Below, one piece after another: positions 40,305-54,700 of a stretch of 64,000 nt of DNA. A program made the translations under genes and the position numbers. This DNA comes from Anarhynchus alexandrinus (Eukaryota > Chordata > Aves > Charadriiformes > Charadriidae): assembly GCA_008711295.1 (NCBI GenBank), contig VUYV01000297.1:17034-81033 (forward strand). Direction: 5' to 3'. Position 1 is the stretch's first letter. Every line of letters starts with the position of its first letter. The notes under the pieces are model-generated. The model was not told where the DNA came from, did not search any database, and saw nothing but the letters and a program-made list of their open reading frames with translations.

Positions 40305-43300
40305 AGACAATATAATGCTGATCACGCAGCATTCACTACATTTATCAGATAACCATTTATGTTAATTTAAAAAAAATATGTATCACATACAGTGTTCTCA
40401 CTATTCCAGAACTTCTACTCATAGGAAACACTGTTGGACAAACCAAATCTCACAGAAATTCAAGTGTATCCAGGCATTAAACCAAAGGTAACAGCAAAAT
40501 GCAGATATTTAACTGGAAGCTGATTAACAACATTTCATTATGGTGTACAATGGTTTATTCCCTTAAGTTCTGGCAGGTGTGACAGCATATATTTTTCTTT
40601 CAGTTAATAAGTTTTAGGTATGTTTTTCATAGTCATTAGTGATGTTGTACATGGACACAAGCCATCTATAGTCAGCTCTGCTAATACCAAGTCTCCAGTT
40701 CAGTTAAAAGCTACTACCAAGACAGAGGTTGCAGCACTTTTTTTTTTTTTTTTTACAGTAAAAGTGATATGAACAATACTTCCAATAAACTGTGTTAAAG
40801 CTTCTAGCATAGTAGGTCTCCATACAATTTCTAGCTAAGTACTGAGCTCTTATCAGAACTCATTGGAGGGTTGTTTATGACTTGCAATTTACTAGCAATT
40901 ACATGACTGAGTTCATACTAGTAGAATACTCCAAACTAAATCATCATATTCCAGCACAGAATACACAATGATTCCATATGCAGTTATTGGTATGAACATA
41001 GACATGCTGCGTGCTTACAAAGAAGAGAAAAAAAAAGTCATTTTCCTAGCTTTTTTTGTATTTGTTGTATCACAACAAAGGCAAGAAATAATGGGCTTCT
41101 CAAATGGAGAACAGATCACAACTCAAAGGGCCTCAAGCCAAGGCGTTCAGACAAAGAACCTGGTAACACTTTTTCCACTCTTCCAATATTACCAGTGGTT
41201 ATAAACGTTGTGGTAAAAAGAAGACAGACAAAGAGCACTGGCAAAAGCACATGCATATTCACGGTCACCAGGTTGAGTCGACAAGAGGATGCCTGTGCTT
41301 TCTTCTGTTACTTCTTAACTTTGTTCTTGAGGAATTATTAGACAAGAAGCAGGAAAAAACCCCAGGAGTTTTACTGCAATATGAATGCTTTGTTGTATCC
41401 AGGTCAAAACTGAATGTTTGACTGCTTGTGCTGTTGTTCACAAATGCAGCACAAACAAGTTCAAGAATTGGTAAAATGTAATTTTCACTTTTTTTTTTTC
41501 TTCAAAGGCAAGTAGGCAGCATATCACGGACTCTAGAACATCCTGAACTGATCTTATCCTCCAACAGGGATAAACAGAATCCGCTTTTGATTACACATCA
41601 ACCTCAACTCCCCCCCCCCTTTTTAAAATGACAGGAAACCCATGTACATGCACAGTGAAGAAAATCATATGCTTTTCCAAGTGTCCCAAAACAAACCAAT
41701 ACATAACTTAGTCGTATGGCTCAGCTGAAGCGGTGTACCTAGACACTAGTGTGACACAGATGCACCAGCAATGCTGTACATGGCTGCAAGACAGAATCTT
41801 CCATTTTTCCGGTCAATCAAGAACTGTAAGCGAGGGGACCCAGGTCAGAAGAATAAACAGTACCAAACTTTTTTTTTTTTTTAATGTAAGAGTTTGATAG
41901 AAAAAGAATAGCACATTAGGGTCCCATTACCAGAATACAATAGCCTCTCCTCTATGATTTCAGAGAAGTACAAACATCTGCTTACATGGTGTTTGTGTCC
42001 TCTGTTATTAGTACTAAACAGATTTCTACAAAAAAAAAAATCTACATAGCATATCAACACTATTAGAAGTCGTTAAAAATACTTAAAACTACCTTTATTT
42101 TTTATTTTAGAAGTCCACACCAAAAACAGTGAAGAAAAAAAACCACTTTTTGCTATCCAACTGCAGATTAATCACTTGAATGGGAAGAGTTGGTTGGTCT
42201 CAGTCCAGTCTCTACCAACAAATCAGCACATTAGTTGGCTCTTCAGAAACTGCTGTACATAATAATCCTCCAATTGGTCTCTGAGAGAGGAAAGACATAA
42301 CACAAATTCTCACACAGCCAGTTAAGGTACACACTGAAGCCTGAGAAGCTAGTACTGCCAAAAATGTTTCTGAATCTTTAAGAACTCAGGTTCCAAAAAC
42401 ATTAGTCTAATAGCCTTCATAAGTATAATTGAACAGGGTATGAAAAAATAAATATATGTTTTAATTAAGAAGCTACCCCACCCAAACAGAGATCTAGCAT
42501 ACCCTGTGTCGAAAGGCAAGACATGCATAAACCAGCTATAAACTCTTAAATATACCTCTATCTCAAATTAAAGGGAAGCCAAGCAAGCAGCATGAAATCA
42601 TTCAAGTTTATTACATATTATGCCCTCATTCCAGATAGCAACCTGCCAAACTGGTAGAATAGCAACAGGGATTGTGCAGTACAATTCCTATGAAGCGACC
42701 CTTCTAAGAGCAGCATTATTTGCCATTCTGCTGTACTTCATGGGTGGTTTAGTTAAACATGACCTAAAAAGGAAGGGAGAAAGTGGGTATGCAATAATTT
42801 TCTTTTTAACATTGTACCAACAGCCCAAAAGGACTTCTTTGCACACATTCCCACAACAGGAAGGGAGGGACCCCATTTCACTCTTTTTCCTACAGACTTT
42901 ATACACGTATCAATTATAGACAGAACCGTACTAAGAACATTTTTACTTATACTGTTTTAAGCCTTTAAATTTAATCTGAGTATGCTTTAAAATGTAGTAA
43001 AGATGAGGTTAGTATCTCCCCAGTTCTTCAGTCGAAGGTTAATGAAACTTCTGACAATAAAAAGAGGTCTCCTTTACAACTAACACACAAACAAGTTTTC
43101 TGTTTCATTTGAATAACCTTCAGATCTTACTTATACATCATAGAAACAGATTTACTCCTTTAATAAAAATTCACCTCAAGCCTTCTTTATAAAGCATTAG
43201 TAACTAAGAAAAGGACCAAAAGAAACCATAATTCCTCACCTCCTGTTAAAGACACTCCAAACAAGCTGCTCCTAGTGCTTTCATGCAGGGAACCATGCTT

Positions 43301-45179
43301 AACCTGCCCCAAGCTGCAAAAGCATATTAAAGTACACATTTCAACAGAATGCAGGTTTCATCAATCCCAAAGCCTCTGAAATCTGATTTGGAGATCAAAG
43401 CCCAAATTGTGTCAAAACACATACTATTCTACTAGAAAGGATGCTAACAAATTTAGAGCTAAGGAGTCTGAAGAATACCAAACTTGCAAGAAGTCCCAAA
43501 ATCCTTCCCTAGTCATTTGTCTATTAATATAACGCCCAAAAGTTATCAGCGTGTCTGAGGTCATTCCCAAAACTATAAACAATGAAAAATGTACAGTAGC
43601 AAGCCATATTTTTTATATAAAAGGCGTTGTCATGTTCCCACTCAGAAAACATAGTAGTTTGCTTGCTAATTTAACCAGGAAACACAAGAATATCTATTTC
43701 ATGTACCAGCAATTTACAGAAACGAGGAAACGCTATTCTCCTCTCCTTATAAAATTAACAAAGTTTAAGACATAGATAACTAATCTATCTTTCCTTTTTT
43801 TATAGTAATTCTTTCTGCAGTATGTTAACGCAGCTGGTTTTTTATATGCCAACTGAACCTAATGCAGAGACAACAGATGAAAAAAACACAGCTTCAAATG
43901 ACTCAAGTTAAAGTGAACTAATACAGAACCCCATTTAAAGATGTAGATTTAAGAAAAAAAAAAAGACCAAAACATTTCAGCCAAATAAAAACTCACAAGT
44001 AACAATACTAAGTAAGAAGTATTTACCACATACACTTAACCAAATTGACTTAATTATGATATGCAATACCCATCTATAAACCTCAGAAAACAAAGTTACC
44101 TAACAAAAAAGCAGTCTAGAAAATAGGTGGAAAAAATCCAGCTCTTCTTGAATTGAATTCTGCCAATATGCTACAAACCTAACCCAGAGGTTGCTGCATC
44201 TCCATCATCCAGGCACTTCACTGTTCTACAAAGACTAGGTAAAGGTGAGCCAACTGCTTACATGCACACCTATTGATCAGGAAGGATGCTAAAAATCAAA
44301 CACTCTGAAGAATTACCCATGGATGAATCAACAGATGGCAACAAGTGACACAGACATGAATAGCTTTCAAAATGCTAACCAAAACTGATCTGAAACTGAT
44401 CCTCAATCCCCTCACAGGTATCTCTCCTATTTTTTCTCTTGTTTTCAAAGGAGGGTTAAAAAAAACCCCAACTGAAAGGTACAGGAAACAACGCTGCAAT
44501 TTAATCAAACTGCCTGCCCTTTTAATGAAGGGGGGAATGTTATGGATAAGACAGTATACACCAGAAATAAAGGATTCTCATGGTGCCAAATCTATCTGCA
44601 GAGACAATCACTTGTTGATTCACATACAAACAAGCTCCTATTTTTAACTTAATAACACAGTCCTACTATCATTAGACACCTAGGTTACATAACTTTCTCT
44701 TATTCCTTCCTTGAAGGTAAGGAAAAATAACTTCCAACTGCAGTCCTAAACACAACTTCCAGCAAAGCAAACAGCATAAACAAAAGACAACCTGATCCTC
44801 ACAGCAGCCCAAACACACTGTATTGTGATTATCTCTGCAAATGAACCACACTAGGTTAACCCTCCAGAAAGAAAAAAGCACTACGAACCTCGAGCGTTCA
44901 CAACACAACCTGCCCATCTACAGCAATTTGTGAACGGGGTGCACCCATCTTCTCCGACATTTTTAATCGTTTAACGCCTCAATGAAAGCACCAATCCCCA
45001 TAAAAACTTCACAATTCTTGCAAATGACCATTCTTTTGGGACAGGAAAACAGGTGGGCACCTCACCACGGAGCACGAGGGCCTCTTTCAACACACATAAA
45101 CACAAATATTTTTTTTTCTTTTTTTAAAAAAAAAGGGGGGGTGGGGTGTGGAGGGGGTGGTAAACGTGCTAAGGAAGAG
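40305..45179. other. TCF20 intron 1, no gene seen
   Basis: AT-rich intronic DNA with T-runs at 40739-40754 and 41869-41881 and a poly-C run at about 41611-41620. No protein-like frame. Toward 44900-45180 the composition turns GC-richer as the CpG island begins. Confidence 0.5.
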
Positions 45180-45406
45180 AACTTCCCAAAAGCCCTTTCA
45201 CTCGCCCTCCAACTCACAGATGAGAACCCCCTCCCACACAACCTCCAGCGGTACCGAGGGGGCCTCGGCCTCCCCAGCCAGAAGGAGGGGGGGGAAGAGG
45301 GGCTGGCAGGCCCCACNGCAGCGCGGGCGGCGGGTGGCCGCTGCGGGACGGCTGCCGGGCCAAGGGGACGGCGGGGACCGGGGGTCGTCTTGCTCCATTC
45401 TCCCCT

Positions 45407-45422
45407 CACACACACACACACA

Positions 45423-45467
<45 letters not shown>

Positions 45468-45468
45468 A
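45407..45468. repeat. CA / CGCA compound microsatellite
   Basis: An uninterrupted alternating pyrimidine-purine tract: (CA)n, then several CGCA units, then (CA)n again. Such tracts are length-variable and can form Z-DNA. It sits inside the CpG island. Long Thr-His or Cys-Val frames across it are an artefact of the repeat. Confidence 0.95.
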
Positions 45469-45480
45469 GGAAATAACACA

Positions 45481-45506
45481 GGGTCAGCTGACCCCCGCCA
45501 GCCAAT
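45481..45506. promoter_or_regulatory. 14-bp perfect palindrome GGGTCAGCTGACCC next to a CCAAT box
   Basis: GGGTCAGCTGACCC at 45481-45494 is its own reverse complement. It contains an E-box (CAGCTG) and two nuclear-receptor-like half sites (GGGTCA / TGACCC) as an inverted repeat with 2-bp spacing. Seven bases on, CCAAT occurs at 45502-45506 on the plus strand, followed by GACGGCGG. The cluster within the CpG island suggests a regulatory site. No binding can be shown from sequence alone. Confidence 0.5.
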
Positions 45507-45770
45507 GACGGCGGGCGCGGGGGAAGCAGCGCGCGGCAGCGGCAACGGCGCGAGGCAGCGGGTCCCGGCCGGGTGAGGGGAAAGGCGGGGAGGCGGTGGA
45601 GAAAGAGGCGGGGGGAGAAGCGACGCGTGCGCGCGCCCGCAGGCGGANGCACGCCGGAGCTGGGCGGGCCCCGAACCGGTGGTGCCTTCACGGAGCCAGG
45701 GGGGAAGCTCGAGGAACAACACGAAGGCTTGGCGAGTTCGGTGCCGCTTGGGCAATTGGAAAAGAGTATT

Positions 45771-48700
45771 CCCAGCCCTCCCGAGTGCCCTGTAAGGCCT
45801 TAAATGGGCGAGTTAAGTACGTCTAATTGTACTTCTGTGCTGAAGAAACGCTGATTTTTTTTTTAATTATTTTTTTTTTAAAGCATATTCGGTAGTTTTT
45901 TGGGGGGGTTTATTTTTGAGAGGGAGGGGGGTAAGGACACTGGTGGAGAGGGGACGGCGCCAGTCAGATCGTCGTCTCCTTGGTCAAGGCCTGCATGGCA
46001 GCAAAGGAAGCTCTGCACCATGCTACAGCATCCTCTGCTGGCTCAGAGCATCTCACGTGAAAAGGCAGGAGGCTAGCAGCCTGGGAGGTTCCAAGCGCTG
46101 GGCAGAGGAAGCTCGAGCATCATTTAAAACTTGCTTTGCCAGGAACTTTACTGAGTGGATACAACGGTTTCAGTAACTGCCCCGTTTCCCAAGCTTTGTT
46201 CCCCAGATCCTCAGCAAGCCTTACGCTGAGAGAAGGCCCTTTACAGCTAATCCCAAAAAGCAATGAACTGCTTAGAAGGACTGTGTTGTAAGCACAGCCA
46301 GTTGACAACTTCATTGATGGCTCCCCCACAGGTGACTTGAAAAATAAACACAAACCACCACATCTTGTACCATGCATTATCTGTCAAAAATAATTGGGAG
46401 ACTTGCTGAAATTCCATCTAGATAAGACTGCAACAATGGCAATAGTCTGGGGAAAACAACCAAGGCAGACAACAATTACATGTGCTCCTACCATTTGTCT
46501 TTCAAGTTCACAATTTGCGGGTGTAAGGGACTCTCCAGCTGCCAGCCAGGCGATCGTGCAGCAGGAGCGCCCACCCAGGAACGACTCGCTTGCTCCTCCA
46601 GCTCCTTTTTGGACTCGATAGGCCACAGCTCCTTTCAGATGCAAGGCTTCTGCTGTGATCTACGCCTTATCTCCTTCAGATGAGATTACTGCCATGCGCT
46701 CCATATCAGCTACCTGGGAATTGCAGCTGGATCACACAGGTGCTGTCTTACTGCGTGCTCTCGCAGTACAGTATGCCCCTGCTCCCTTCTGCACTTGTTG
46801 CCCACTTGCATGCAGCATTTAAGGCACGGTGCTTCACTTACGGGAGGTGGAGGTCGTTGCTTCCTTCGCTGGAAGAAGAGGCTCTGACAGCACATTCACT
46901 GTGACAAACCGTGAGGTTGCTCTAGTCACAAACAGCCTTAATCTTGTTGACTGCCGTGGCATGCTAAGAGCTTGGTTAGAGCAGCATTCCCTCTGGGGAT
47001 CCAGGACTGTGATAAAAGTTGTAATGGGGTGGGGGAATTCGATAAGGTTTTTATAATTTGATTTTCTATTATCTGTTTTCTGATTTTGAAGTGAAACGTC
47101 AATTGAGGTCAATCCTTTATGTAGATTTATAAGGCAGGAGTGCTTAGAGCACTCTACCTCAAGTTAAACTTACCTTAAGGTAAAACCCTTTTGTATATAC
47201 AAATACACGAGAACATAGCTTATCTATATAAGCTTGGTATATCAAGGTACTTTTTACCTAATACCCAAAATGAAGTTGCAGCATAAATAGAAAAAGGCAC
47301 TATAAAACTAAAAGGACAGCTAACATTCAAAAGTCAAACGTTTCTCAAAGGACCAAAAATAAGTGGATTTGCATACTTAAATACCTGGATCTCTAGTCTG
47401 CTGCACACCAGCATTTCCCATCTCCACTAATGACTACTTATAGATGTTACAAGGGGAGTTGATTTTTAAAATATTTTAAAGCTCAAAACTATACAGCTGA
47501 TTTTAAAGGATGAAATGAAGTTTTTAAAAAACTCATGCTATAAATACAGGCAAATGCCACACTATCATCAGCTGTTGCAGTACAGTAGGCATCTGGTAAC
47601 ATGCAGGGTCGTTAAAAGTGCAGAATGAAAACAAGAGTTACCAAAACTGTATTAGTTAAATACCACACAAGCAGAGATGCCATATCCTTTGCAGCTTTTG
47701 AAGTGATGTATCAGGCTTTAACGTACAACCCCAACTGAACTTAATGGAGAATTTAATTCTCTCAGAAACTAATTTTTGGCTGTCTGCAGACTCTGGATGA
47801 AAAACCACCGTCATTAGTACACCTTGTTCACATCACCGAGTTTTTCTTTGCCACTGAACATTTTACTTTCTTTCCTGAAGAAAGAAATTCAACCTTCTGA
47901 CTTGGCCATTTGGTGACAGCTACTTGACCACCATCAGTTACACAAAAAAAATTGTTATAAATAAAAACATTGTTAGGACTAACGAAGAAAGTCACCCCAT
48001 CATGCTACTAGGGCTCTGATCCTGCAAACACATGGTCAGGGCAGGAATCTAACATCCATGCAAGCAGTTCTAGTTCAGGATAAAGTCATCAGTAGTATCT
48101 ATACACTCTTAAAGCAACTTACAAGCAAATCAACCTTCAATTCTGAAAAGGAGAAAAACCCCAGGGATTTAAGGCCAAAAATGGTTACTTACCAAAATAA
48201 ACCCTTAAAGGATCAATTTTAAAATCAATGCAACAAACTAAACAGGTTTGCATGTAAATTTCCAGCAAATACATTCCATCATCAGAGAGCACGTGCTATA
48301 AACTCAGCAGATGCGCTACACCATAATCATAAGAAAGACTGAAGTCTCTGCTTTTAGTGCAAGAAAATCAGCTCAGCCGTCGTTGTACAGAGCCACTATG
48401 GTACTACCACAACAGAAACCTTCCAAATCCTACCCGTTTCCTCCCAGACACCCTCCCCCCACCTCCTAATCAAAGTGTTTTGCAGGATAGAGGCACAAAC
48501 AAGGCAGAGACATGCAGGAAAATGGCCTCAAGACTTGGAACTCTCCTCTACGATGGAAGGGAGACTCTGGGCACAAGTAGCCCCCCAGGTTAGTGCCATT
48601 ACTCCTACCAGTGCTGCTGTCACAGCACACGTGTGCAATGGTGACTCTTCTGCTGCACATGAACTCTGCAATGGCAAAAGCAAACGCTTTTTCCCTGTTA

Positions 48701-51700
48701 CGCCTTAATGTAAGGCTTACCATGCATATCCCTTTCCCCTCTCCCACAGATCCCGGAGAAAAAAGGTCCTTCTGACCCCGACAGGACTGACAAATGGAGA
48801 TGGAGAGTCTCCTTCTGTCTTTGAGGTCACCACTTCTGATCTAGCCATAATTCAGTAATTACTCAGTTCGTGTGGCTCTCCAGAAGCATACATTAGCAGC
48901 TTGGGCTGGGGGGGGGGGAAAGGAAGGATGACACCATTACTGACCTCAACCACCCCTCATCTCCACACACCCTCTGAGCTCCTTCTGCCTGGAAGGGGGA
49001 AGGACAGCAAGTGATGCAGCTTGGGGGATCAGGAACAAGTCTGCAGGTAACGTACACTGAAAAGACTCCGAGCACCCCAGTGTTTGTTAAGAGGAAAGAT
49101 GATTTCTGAATGCAGCTGGTGGGGTCCTCTGAGAGATTTCTTCTTCTTTACAAAAGGTTTCATCGCTGATGAAAAGCACTGAACTAGCAGCACCAGGAGG
49201 CTGAAGTCTCTGCAGAGTCAGGCACGCAGATTTTTCACAGGCACGGCACCTGTCCCCTCCAAGTATTACCCTTATCCTAATCCTTTCCCCTGTTACGCAA
49301 TTTCATGTCATGCACAGGCTCGCCACTGCACTTTTACAGCTTTCATCTTGAGGCACTTAGATGCTATGGGAATGGGCATTAGAGACTAGGTTGAAGACAG
49401 ATAATACAAAAGATGACAGCAAGATCGGGCACCTACAGGTCACACAACCAGGGACTGAAACTTATATTCACGGTGGGACAGCGACATCTTTAAGCAAGTG
49501 TAAAGCAAGGGCAGCTAGCCTGTTTCTCTGAGAAAGACATCAGCATGGCTGCATTCATTAACATTTCCTACCTCTCTTCCTATCTAGCCCCAGGACTTCC
49601 CATACCTTCCTCCTATTTCTCTTACGCTTACTTCAGATAAAAAGTGGTACATCTGACCCTACACAAGGGAGAAGCAGTATCAGACGTCTCCCAAGGAACT
49701 GCAGCAAAGACAGGGAGGGCTCTCCTCTCATTAATTCACCAATATTGAAGTTTTACCCTCAAAATAGCCAAAGGATCTGTGTGCTTGCTGGAAAGTATTT
49801 TGGACAAGCACAGATTCTCAACATACTGACTGTCCTGTCATGGGTGCATTGCTCGGAAGCGGCTCTCCATCAGACACAAGAAGTGTCTCCCTAAGACATA
49901 GTGTTAAGTCCAACAGCCCAATTCCTGCAACAGAGCAACAACTGGATTGAAAGACTTTAGAGCATCTCAAAGGAAGGAAAACGATAAAGCAGCTGAAGGT
50001 AGGTAGCGTGAATCACAGGAGAAAAATTAAATCACCTACATGGGAGACAATTCTGCTCTGTCTTTTAATACTGCTACACTTCTGTCCTCTCATCTTCCCA
50101 TTACAAGAAGCTAATTCATGAAAATAAGATCTTTGTACCTTAAGACCCACTCTGCTTCTTCTGCTTATTCCTTTTACCTCCTGCCAAAAAGCTGCTTCTG
50201 GCAGAATCAGAATTAGTTGCTGCGGAAGTGATCGTGATGCTGCAGACAAACGAATTTGAGTCCAGTAAAAAAAAGAGAGAAACAACAGAAGCTGGACTTT
50301 TGAGGAAAAGCGGATAGCATTTCCATGCAGATGTCCAAAGTAATAAAGGTAGAAATTAAAATAGAAAGCCACACAAATATGATTCCCTAGCAAGACTGTC
50401 TCCAACAAGGCAGAAAAGACCATCAATAAATCTTCATTATCTGAATTGCTAAACGTATCTAAATAAAAGGAGAAATACAAATATTAGAAGAACGCATCTT
50501 TTTAAATGGTCTTACATAAAACCAACTCTGCCTTGCCTGAACATGTTTTACAGAAAGGGATTTTTTTTTCCCCTTTTACTTCTGTTGGCCTTTTACAGAG
50601 GTTTCATTTGCTGGGTTTTTTTTTTCTGCCTGCAGGGAAGTGGGAATTTCCAGGCTTAACAAGCTTAAATCCCCATGACATATAGTCCCAAATTTTAGAG
50701 GCAACTAAGATTTTGATTCTTACTTCACTCCCTGTTGGTTTCCTCCCTGATGCACACAATAGCTGTTTTGAATCTCAGCTATTCCAACAGGAGGAAAAAA
50801 AAACCCAGTCCCTGAAGGAAGAGCGTTAGTTCTTCCAGTCACCTTGCTGCTACCACGCTCCAGAATTCAGGTACATGAAACAGCACATGAGAAGGGCTTG
50901 CAGTAGCAAGAGGCAAAAGCAGAGGGCATCAGACTAGACCAAAACAAAGAGGTCTTCTACATTCATGTGGTAAGAAGGCTGTATTTATATTGGGTAGTAG
51001 CAACTGGGTCAACTGAAGATATATGTTGCATGAAATCTCATTAAATTCTTGTTACAGAAACCGACTTTCTGTCACGTATAGTGATGCTCTCTGGTCCCGA
51101 TTCATCAGAGAGACTGGTTTATTAAAAATATTTTTAAAGTTCCACCACAGTTTACTTATATATCTCCTATTGCTAACAAAACATGAGAAAAAAAACCCTA
51201 CTTCAAACGCAACCACTTTAATTACTTTGTATCTCGAGACTCATAAAAGTACATTCAATGCTCAAACCCTCTAATTCTACATTTCAAAAGACATTAATGT
51301 CTTATTTTAACGCCCTGCCTTACTTTTAAAGTTGCAAGTCAGCATAGGGCACATGAGAACATACAGAACTTATGACTTTAAACACAACATTTTCAACTAT
51401 TTATGAGCACTACAGACATGTTTGGCAGTGGGGGAAAGAAGCATAGTTTCATTCAAGTCACCTAACCCAAGTGATGACAATGTCTTAAAAGCTATCAGGT
51501 AATAAAGGTAACCCTCCTGGGTTAAGAAAATCAGCATTTAATTTTGCAAAGACTAGACAGACCTATCCTTAGAGAGCCCAAGGCACGCAGTAAAATCTTA
51601 AGTAGCTTGTTTCTATTTCAGGATTCAAGGGACCGTTCCAGTTGCCTACTGAAGTTCAGATTCAAACTAACAAAACCTCTGCTTATATATCAGGGCTTTC

Positions 51701-54700
51701 ATCATCCCTCTCGGACAGATTATCTTCTGCAGCCGGGAATCCTGCTGGCACTCACATTTGTCCCGAGAGGTTATTAGGACTGAAGGCTCCCCCTTTAACT
51801 TTTCTGTAAACGTGCTCAGGGTAATTAGACCTAAACAGAATATGGTCAGTTCCATCACGGCTCTGAAAATAAGATAGGCACTTCTTAGGACACCACCAGC
51901 GAGCACAGAAGCCTCAGCAAGCACAATTCATGTAGACCTACCAACTCAATAAGTCTCCACTGGTTTTAGCAAATTTTAGAAATAGCCCAAAGCCACGAAT
52001 AAGAAAACAAGCTATCCCAACACAAACACTTTCAGGAGGAGCATCAGCATTTGGGGGGAGCTGCAGTCCTCAAGGTGGTCCCCTAACAACCCTGGCAGAA
52101 CCCACATCTAACGAAGAGATGCTGCTTACATTGGTGGAGAGAAAGCATTTCACCAGGGGTGAAATTTCACATTCCCTGGGATACCTGCCCACAGGTCAGG
52201 GTTCCCCCCATCAGGGACCAGCCTTTCCACAGCAAGGAGTGTGGGGTGAGAGCAGGGGTGACTACTCTTCTCTGAAACCAGCAATGCTTCAAATTCTTAC
52301 AGTGTGATTCATTCCATGGGCTGAAGATCAAGGTGCCTGCTTACTTATTGATGAAAAAGGGTAGTCACCCTATTTATAATCAGCTAGCATTATCTCATCT
52401 CAAGAAACAGTAAGTCAGCAGCTAGCCTTAGGTGATAAGTAGGGGGTTTCCTTATCAGTCCTCTTGAGATTGAAGAGAAGTTTAAAAAAAAAACAAAGAA
52501 AAAAACAGTGGTAGTTACAAGAAAGGAAATATCTTAACAGAAGGGGGGACACACCAATTAACACTTTCAGCTCATTCCCCATCACCACTGCCTGGAAATT
52601 CTCCTCTGATATAAGTATCGCCTGCCTAGGGCTTTTTGAGAGATCCTTGCACATCGTCACTGATTACCTCCCCTACTCAGGGAGACAGACTGTCCTTTAC
52701 CCTAAATGCTTTTATCCTCTTGATGAGGTCTCTTACCCAGCTGGATCCTGCCTCCTTCTCCCACTGCAATCTCTGAGCCTGAGAGACCTGGGGACCTTCC
52801 ACTTTGCTTAGGAAAGAGATTTAATCTTTTCATATCCTAGCATGGGGCTGAAGTGATGCACACCTCCCCCTCCCCAAACACCTATGGTTACAGTCCTGGG
52901 TGACGGATGTCCCTACCTGAAAAGAAATCAAAGGAAAGGGTTTTCACCGTTTTCTGCTCTTTCAGGAGTTATTTAAAAGCAGGTATAGATAAAGAACTGA
53001 GGAAAACCCCATAGGGGACAATCCTGCTGTACCCAGACAAAATGATGAGGCTTAAAATCTCTTCTGTATTAGCTAAATCACATCCCCAACGTCCTCTACC
53101 CTCAGTTTCGCAGGGTGCATTTCAGTCATCGCCCTCACCTCCCAGGCTCACATGCAGTGTCCAGTCCCACCTGGTCACCCCCACTTCTGCCCTCCCTGGG
53201 GCCAGAGGTCTGAAGGAGGACCCATCCACCATTCACCGGGTCATTTGCTTTAATCCTCCGAGGGGGCTGCGGAGTGATTCCAGGCTTCACTTCCCAGCCA
53301 AGCGGGGGTCGTGACTCAGACAAGCCAAGAGACAGCACTCAGCGCAGACAATGATTTTTATCTTCAAAGTGCTTTTACAAACTAACAAATCCTTACTTCC
53401 CCTCAGAGAGAATAAAGAAGGAAAAAAAAAAAATCCCTAAATATCAGCACCTCGATGGAACAGAGATGCAAATAACCCCGAAAGTCCTTTCATGTCGGAG
53501 CAGGGGCAGAGGAGAGGAATGCTGCTGTGCAACAGTGCTTTGGGTTTAGTTGGGTTTTTTTTTGTGGTGTTTTTTGCTTTTACACCAAAGACCTGGATTC
53601 AAATCCTGTTTTGGATTGCTATGGACGTTACAGTAGGACAGAGGCTCTCAAGCTGCAGCCAGGAGGTCCCTTCCCTGAGGGCCGTGGAGGTGGGGGTCTG
53701 AGAAGCAGGCGGCAGTACATGGGTGTCTTCCAAGAATCCACTTGCCTGTTCAGACTGCAAAAGTGCCGCACGATTAATTATACGTCTGTGCTACAAAAGA
53801 TCAGCTCTTTAACTGCAGGGGGTGCTATTCATCAGCCTTGAAACGAACTGGCAGAGGACAGCCAGGGTCCAATAGTTGAAATAAAGAAATAAATAACTAC
53901 AAAAGCAGGATGCACTCTGGGTCGTTAGGAGAGAAGTGCGGTGGCAGGACCCAAGTGACCCGGGAGCAGAGAGAAGCCTGGCGCTGCTGCCGATCAGGAT
54001 GTGGTGCTTTGCTTTGCCCAGGAGTTCTGTGAACCAGAGCAGCGGAGAAGCCACTGGTCAGTGGGGTGAGGTGCATAGGCAGAGCAGCGGCAGCAAGAAG
54101 CCTGCCTGACACCTGCACGCACTTTTCCTTCCTCAGCCCTTCCCTTTCAAGGAGGCAACAAAACATTACATTCTCAGCAGCGAGAGTCCAGTCCGAAGCA
54201 GCTTCACTGCAGGGGCAAATTCAGAAGGACCTCCTTTCCCTCATCCCTTTCTTTCGAAGCCCCCCTTTCCTGGAGCAGGCGTTTAGCAAGTATAAATACA
54301 CCACAACGTTAGGCATCCTTCCACTGTCACTCTCCACTATCCTTCTTCCTCCAGACACACACACTAACACAAAATGATGGCTTCCTCAACAGACTGAATG
54401 AGCAAAGCCCTAGCACCGATCCTTAATTGTCTGCGCTTTACTCTCTCACTCCAGTCATATTATATCACAAAACTCAAAGCAGCCCACCCACTGCCCCCGT
54501 CTTTGTCCAAAATCTCAAGTGAACAATAAATTGGACACAGGAAAAAAAAATTGGTGAAGAAGGGAGGGGCAAGCTAACCCCCCCCTTTTCCTCCTCCCCC
54601 TTTTTTCTTTTTCTTTCCTTTTTTTTTTTTTTTGTTCTTTTTTGTTTNAACAAAACAACAACAACCAAACCCCCCAAAAAGATGGAGATATATTAAAGAA

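Larger units (their letters stand above)
45180..45770 (-). promoter_or_regulatory. TCF20: CpG island, candidate TCF20 promoter and non-coding first exon
   Basis: Composition changes abruptly to dense G+C with many CpG steps (for example GGCGGGCGCGGGGGAAGCAG near 45510-45530 and CGACGCGTGCGCGCGCCCGC near 45621-45640). On the minus strand, the direction of TCF20, a CCAAT box (TCCAATTGCC) lies at 45760-45751 at the upstream edge. A strong donor-like site TCT|GTGAGTT lies at 45217-45211. A first exon between about 45.68 kb and 45218 would therefore be spliced across about 20 kb to the acceptor at 25348. The island is clear; its assignment to TCF20, the start site and the donor are inference. Another donor-like GTG|GTGAGG occurs near 45069-45061, and a plus-strand donor-like GGTGAGG at 45574-45580 leaves room for divergent transcription. 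Two N bases (45317, 45648) mark sequencing trouble. Confidence 0.6.

Noticed and set aside
45062..45755. Long overlapping frames (up to 209 codons) across the CpG island, with Thr-His or Cys-Val repeats.
   Set aside because: They are produced by the CA/CGCA microsatellite and GC-rich DNA, run through N bases, and occur in several frames at once.
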